Below, in pieces: positions 15,225 to 15,300 of a stretch of 15,300 nucleotides of DNA (the first letter of the stretch is position 1; each line of letters begins with the position of its first letter). The position numbers were made by a program, and so were the translations under genes. Below the pieces are notes generated by a model. That model did no database searches and had not been told where the DNA came from. It worked only from the letters and a program-made list of their open reading frames with translations. The stretch is from Pleionea sp041591085 (GTDB taxonomy: Bacteria; Pseudomonadota; Gammaproteobacteria; Enterobacterales; Kangiellaceae): contig JBFHSP010000055.1 of NCBI GenBank assembly GCA_041591085.1, forward strand, positions 1 to 15,300. The letters are read 5' to 3'.

Positions 15225-15300
15225 AATGCGCTAAGGTTATGTAATTTAAAGTAAAATATAGTATATCTTGAAATGAGTGTTGCTAATATTAGTAGAAATA

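Noticed and set aside
1..15300. CRISPR arrays, tRNA, rRNA, insertion sequences or prophage genes
   Set aside because: No regularly spaced direct repeats, no cloverleaf-like sequence and no transposase, integrase or phage gene were recognised.

Overview
The window is ordinary chromosomal DNA of a low-GC (about 40%) gammaproteobacterium, most likely a marine, aerobic, free-living one. The evidence is a Uup-type ABC-F protein, a YehS-type DUF1456 protein, a GlyGly-CTERM-tailed surface protein, an aerobic phenylalanine/tyrosine degradation pathway, and intrinsic terminators and Shine-Dalgarno sites of gammaproteobacterial style. I cannot name the genus from sequence alone; a Kangiella- or Alteromonadales-like organism would fit. 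No CRISPR array, tRNA, rRNA, integrase or transposase was seen.

Layout. 1-952: 3' part of uup (+). 1140-1937: phenylalanine 4-hydroxylase phhA (+), closed by a good terminator. 2014-2911: three small unrecognised exported or membrane proteins in one rightward row (+), meeting a convergent 75-aa gene (2901-3128, -) that has a strong Fur-box-like site upstream. 3190-3580: a gene-free stretch rich in hairpins, possibly a structured RNA or the remnant of a group II intron. 3588-5024: a membrane processive family 2 glycosyltransferase (-). 5341-6027: a YehS/DUF1456 protein with an extra basic tail (-). 6137-8117: a two-gene leftward operon encoding an MbnP-type lipoprotein and an MbnH/MauG-type di-heme enzyme. 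8304-11018: a large choice-of-anchor B protein with Calx-beta domains and a GlyGly-CTERM tail (+), divergent from mbnP. 11075-11968: a LysR regulator (-), divergent from the hmgA-hppD operon (12076-14288, +), with several palindromes between them. 14427-15224: a YiiX/YebB-like NlpC/P60 cysteine hydrolase (-), separated from hppD by a nested two-way terminator structure.

How the genes work together. phhA, hppD and hmgA supply three steps of phenylalanine and tyrosine catabolism: Phe to Tyr, 4-hydroxyphenylpyruvate to homogentisate, and homogentisate to maleylacetoacetate. The transaminase and the last two steps are outside the window. The divergent LysR protein is the obvious candidate regulator of hmgA-hppD. 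The mbnP/mbnH/choice-of-anchor B block looks like a cell-envelope system. By family knowledge MbnH oxidises a tryptophan of MbnP so that it can bind copper, yet no methanobactin biosynthesis gene is nearby, and the large anchored protein is a possible partner of unknown role. This block is the most interesting part of the window.
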